Assembly (NCBI GenBank): GCA_020091685.1
Contig: CM034605.1
Coordinates: 6,655,519-6,719,518, forward strand
Origin: Lutjanus erythropterus
Taxonomy: Eukaryota > Chordata > Actinopteri > Lutjaniformes > Lutjanidae
Length of the DNA stretch: 64,000 nucleotides
Direction: 5' to 3'
The position numbers and the translations under genes are program-made. Every line of letters starts with the position of its first letter. Position 1 is the first letter of the stretch. The notes beneath the pieces are model-generated. The model made no database searches. It worked only from the letters and a program-made list of their open reading frames with translations, and had not been told where the DNA came from. Positions 54,975 to 60,900 of the stretch are shown one piece after another.

Positions 54975-57900
54975 GGGAAGAGCAGCTGGCTGCTGAGGCA
55001 GGCTGAGAGAGCAGATGGAGAAGCTTGAACAGAACTCTTAAGAACCAATGAGGTCTAGTGCAATGTTGCTTTTTATACCGATCTGCAAGCTGTTGGTCAC
55101 CAAAAATAACAGGGATAGACGCTAATTTTTTTGAATCACTGGCCCCACATGTTTACAAGAGGCCGAAGAACATTTTTGATGGTCCTGACAGTATGTATTT
55201 TTTCTCACCATGGTGAAAAAGCAACACATTCCTATGGGTGTGCAGTTTATTGGTTTACTGCTCATTACGTCTTTAGATGTATCATGTCCTAGCCACTAAA
55301 ATTCCTGCTTTCATTCACTCCAAAACTTTCATCATCATTTAATTATTTCATAGATCACCTTTTGTATTTCTGATTCTTCTGTAAGGACAACATTTGAGTA
55401 GGTTTACTAAAACCATAGAATTTTTAAAAGGTGGCACCTTTTCACAACTACATGGGATATCTGGTGGCCACAGTGTAACTTTTTGTGGCAGTCTTCGCAT
55501 GTGTCACAATGTCCCAGTTCAGTGTTTCTGAGAATCAGTAATTTTTTGAAAAACAAAACATATTATGATGATACCTAAGTGTATTGATATTTTTCTACAC
55601 CTCTAAATAGCATATCATTAGCTGGGTACGTGCATTGTGCTAGTGTTTGACAGCTTTGGACACAGCAGCTTGAAGCTTATTTTTAAATATAAAACTGTAA
55701 TTAAAGGAAGGTGAGGCATGAAATGGACATGAATAAATGGACATTTTCTGCTATCACGTCAGTGACACCGGCTAGCGATGGAATAAAAGGGAGATGTTTT
55801 CTATTAGGGAAGCTATGCTCTGCTTGGTATGGAGAATAATTAGCTGCCAATGTATCGGTAGACATATATAGATTTCAGTCTTGATATTGCATTAATATTG
55901 TCACACCTTGTCACGTCTTGCTTAATATATTATTTCCAATGAAACCAAGAGGGGCCGTGCCTTTTGTGTGCCGATAGACAACCAATCATGCCTAATTGTC
56001 TTTGCTTTCATAGCAGCTGCAGTCGCTCTCATATTAAGACATATTCCATTCAAATCTTCAGGACAAGCGTTTATAGCCTGAGCTTATCAAGTGGACAAAG
56101 GGTCCTGTTTGAATAATTGGACCATTTCTTATCAGGGGTGACATCCTTACAAAGATCTGCCGTTGACCGCATCTGCCCAGACAGGAGGGAATGAATAATA
56201 CCTCATTCATTTGTGCCTGAAGCTTGGCCCTCATCCTCAGGGTCAGACCATAAAATAAAGGGTTAGACGGATAAATGCAGAGAAATAGATTCCATACTGG
56301 AAATCAGTTTTTAAAAATGCAGTATATGCTATCACAAACCAAGTTTTAAGAGTTTCCTACATATGATAAATGCCAGTCACATGCGTTAGCTATGGCGGGT
56401 GCTTCTAATCTGTTGTGCCACTATAATGTTAAATGAGGCATAGTCATGAGGTCACGGTGGAGGTGAGTCTAATTAAAGTGGCAAGCCCATTGGGAGGGGT
56501 GGGGGTGGAGGTGTCAGAGCTGAAGTTATTGTGTCTGCCGGCAAAGACTCTGCATGTTTCAGAGGATATTAAAAGGCAGGCATGCTTGTTGTAACTGCAA
56601 CTTCCAGCTTTTCCCACCTCCCAGCTGTCAGTGAAGCTACCCACCCTGTAGATGTAGTCCAGCAGCGGGGCCTTGTGGGATGTGCGGTCCTCCAGCAAAG
56701 GCATGGTGATGGGTTCCAGCAGCAAACTCAGGGGAACGGCCATGCACCAGTCCAACAGGCAGAGCAGAAGTGACACCATCAACTGACAAAGTGAGAGAGG
56801 AGAAACAAGGCATCCAACGTCACAAAAAAAAAAAAAAAAGTCATACTGATGTAGCAAAACAAAGCAGGACAGTGCCAGAGAAGCAACAAGAATACATGAG
56901 AGCTACAAAGACAGAAAATAGAGACAGAGAGCAGAACAGTCGAGACAGTAGAAACATTCCTCTGCAACAGCACCATTCCAACATGACAGATCAAGAGCCT
57001 TTAGATCTCGGCCATTTCATCTCCCCTCCTTTCCAACATGTACCTTTTTGTCTGCTTCCACTGTTGAGTGCTCAGCGCTCGGCAACAAAAAGGCTATTGT
57101 GGCCACAAAGATCTGTGATGGGACAAAACAAGGAGAAAGATAATTGGATGACACACTCCTATTCATCAGCTGTGTGCTAAAATGGATGCAATGATATGGG
57201 ATGTAGAGAATGCATATGCATGAGTAACAACTCATGGAGGACTCGGGAAATAAGATGCACTTAAAAGGAAATGTGACATTATAAGTAATTCTCATCATAC
57301 TTAGAATTTGTTCTCACAGGTCCCTAATGGCTTATGACAATTTACTGACAATTTCTTGTGTGCACATGTGTGTGTTACCTCAATGATCTTCTTAGGCAGA
57401 GTGGGATCCAACCTCTGGAGATGTTCCCAGTGGGAGATGAGCAGCTGAAACACGTCGCAGGCTGCTTGAGCCACTGCTTTGTTCCCAAACTGAACAGACA
57501 GACAGACAAACAAACAAACAAGAGGACAAGACAAGAACTGAACAATGATGACAAGGTGTTGGCTCCTTTAACAATAAGCAGCATTAGCACAGAGAAAAAT
57601 GAGAGGTCAAACACACAAAATTTTCTTTTACTGAACGTGCTCATTCATTTCTAGGCTAACTGGCCATCATCAGATTTTCTTGCTTGCTTGTTTCACTAAT
57701 TAAATAATTTTATCAAAAAGTCAGAAGAAATCTCCTTATTTTTATTTCTTTTTTGTCTATTTCTTTTCTTTTCTTTATATTTTTTGTATAAGCATGAAAA
57801 TATACATGATTTGCCTGTTATAAATGTTGCAACTGTATAAACATACACACAATAATTACTGGAGCCTGTTACATTGCTCTGTCAGAACATAAAAAATTCA

Positions 57901-60900
57901 ACTTTCAAACTTTAAGTTGCTCAAATGGCTTAAAGCATGGGTCTTCAACAGGGGGTACACAACTCATAGGGGGTCCACAAATGGGAGGGGGGGTCTAAAA
58001 GTTATGGCTTCACAATTTTTTGAAAGTTACTTTTTTCCAAAAATTAAAATATGTCTGAAAATGCACATTAACATGAATCCAACATGTGATTAACAAAGAT
58101 AAATTGGCCTATTCATAAAAGAAACCAAAACCCAAAACAGAGCTAACATTCTAATTCACTGTGTGGCTCCTATCCATAACGTTACCTACATTTTATTGAA
58201 ACAGATTGGCTAATTAGCTGCATTAATATCCCAAGTGTACGGACACTCTTGTGAGCCACAATGGATTGTTTTATAACTTCATGAGCAAGAAACTCCCTCC
58301 ACCTCAGAAACCACCAAAGAAAGTGCAGAGGGTGAGGCTAATGCATGACTTTGCTGTTTGTATTTTTTATAGTGATATTTTTTCAACTTTATTGCTGAAA
58401 AATGTATCAACAGTGACAGAGAGAATCAACAAAGGCAGTCAGCATCTTTCAACCACCAGCCAGACGAGCCAAACATAGTGCCACAGACCACCCCAGGAGG
58501 AGAGGAGGTGAGCGGATAAGAAAATTTATCACATCTTGGACTTAAGAATGCTTCTGGATAATGTCTGCCCAGGAGAGTGAAACGGACGTAATTGGACTCA
58601 GGTTGGCCAAGCAGTGGGAAACCAGAGACTGTTGTGACCAATCAGAGGGACAGACTCCACAAAATCATGGATCAAGGTGTTGTACTTGACAGGCGGATCA
58701 GTTCCATGCTGACACACACAAACACAGTCACAGTTGACGGACAATGTTTCCCAGGTGCCGTTTACAAACCTGACGCAAATTCAAAAAAATTAACTACAGA
58801 CTTATTTCCTGGGTGTATATGTGTAAATAACTTAATATATTGTGTTATTTGTTTTTTTAATATTTATCCTATATCTATTTTTAACTCTTTCCCCACCAGC
58901 ATTTTTTTTTAAAAAAGTCGCCAGCCAGCGGCAACATTTTTGACAAAAAACTCTGTTGGTTACTGGTCATCCAGGCTTACAGCACCAGCTCTGGCAGTCA
59001 GCGAGGATGAAATAGAACGAAAGTTATATATGTAACTATGGTTCTATGAATGCTGGATGACTGCCAGAGTGTTCTGTCACTCAGAATCTTTGTGGCCTCG
59101 CAAGAAGAGTCTGGAGATACTGGAAGATTTTGTCTGGGGTCATCAGGGGGTCACTCACAGGTGACTTTGTTGGTATTACTACTTGACCATGGAGATGGAG
59201 ACATTCAGGCTTAAATTTACAGAGGCATAATTACATATGTAACTTTGGTTTTATTTTTGGCTTTGTTGTCACTTCATATTACGTATGTGACATCACTGTC
59301 ACCAGTGTGGCTAATGTTAGCTGTGTGTTTCCCCTGTCCCCCACCTGAAACACTGTCCAAGAGGCCCGGGTCTGGAGTGCTCTCTGCTCCAGCTGCAGAG
59401 CCCACTCCCAGGGGCTGTGGTATGAGCAGCCTTGCTGTGTCCTGGCTGCTGTAGGAGTCCGCGGACTAGAGCGTGAGCTGCCCCACTCTGCATTTGGGCT
59501 CTGCGGTCAGGTTGCGGTGCTCTCTGACCCACAGATCTGGAGCTGAGCACCGATGTTTTCATGCTACAGAACATAATCTCCTTCTTCTGCTGTTCAATTC
59601 CAGCAGTTGTCTTTTTCTTCGCATGACAATTTTCGTCTTATAATCTGTCACAACATCCTCTACCGATGGAGTGAAAACAGCAATTGTCAGAATATCTTGT
59701 CAATGGCGGGGAAGCATTGTCTCTTAAATGACAAGACATCTCGTCAATGGTGGGGAAAGAGTTAATTTTTATTAATCATCTATACTTTTTATTTGTACAT
59801 TTTGTGTAGCCTGAAGAAACAAATTCTGTTGTACAACCCTGTGTGGTGCAATGATAATAAATTACCTTGATTCCTTGATTACTAAATCTTTCACTCTGGA
59901 CCTTAAATAGTGAGCTAATTAATTAGGATACAAATGGAACAATATGTAGACACCTGGCTCGTAAACTAAGCTATGTCTGTAATGCTGAATCTCCACTGTA
60001 ACTTAAATAAATAATCTTAAATAAACATATATTTGTATAGCATGACTATGTTTACAGCTAGAGGAAAACATATCTTGGCATATTTCAAAACTGGACACTA
60101 CTTCATATTTGCACATACACTCTCTTATATCTGCACAACATGCCTTAAATATGAGTTTTATGTGCAAATAATCAAACTTCAGTGTTATAAAATTTATCTT
60201 TCAAACAGAGTAAAACATTTAATTACAGAGGATCATTTATGCTACATTTTCCCTTGTTGGATTTGTGTCACCTAAATACTGGAATTCCAAAAAGGCAGAG
60301 GGACAACATGGGAAAAAAGTTTAGGCACACATTGACTGTGACAAAATTCTGAGTAATTTCCCTTAAATTTGGTTTTTCACTTACTGTGCATATAATCAGC
60401 ATAATTTCATTTCCACTTCAAGCCATGGCTCATTTTCCCCAGACTCATTGGAGGAGAGAATTGAGCTGTTGACAATTTTCTTTCAAATGTGGATTTCTTC
60501 AGTGATTTGAAATTCTTTGTGGAGAAATAGAATTTCCCATTTCTTCCAGCTGAATGCCTCTCAACATGTAACAAGGGCAGACAATGTGGGGAGTGCAGAA
60601 ATGGCCAAACACAAAAAGGGGCCCTGAGAGTTCAGCACCTGCTTTTAGAAAAGAGACTCTCAGTGCCACTCTTCCCCCTAGATCCCCCACCCAGCCTATA
60701 CCCTCTATTTTGGGGCTGGCTGAGTCTGTGTGTCAAGTTGTACAGGGGAGTGATTACTGCTCCATTAGAGGAGGGGGGGTTGCTCGAGCAGGAAGCTGGG
60801 AGATGTAGCTACTTAAATTGGCCCACATCTACTGAGAGCGAGCAGCCTGGAAATTACGCCACCGCCCCAAACCCTTTTCCATGGAAAGAAAAAAAAACCC

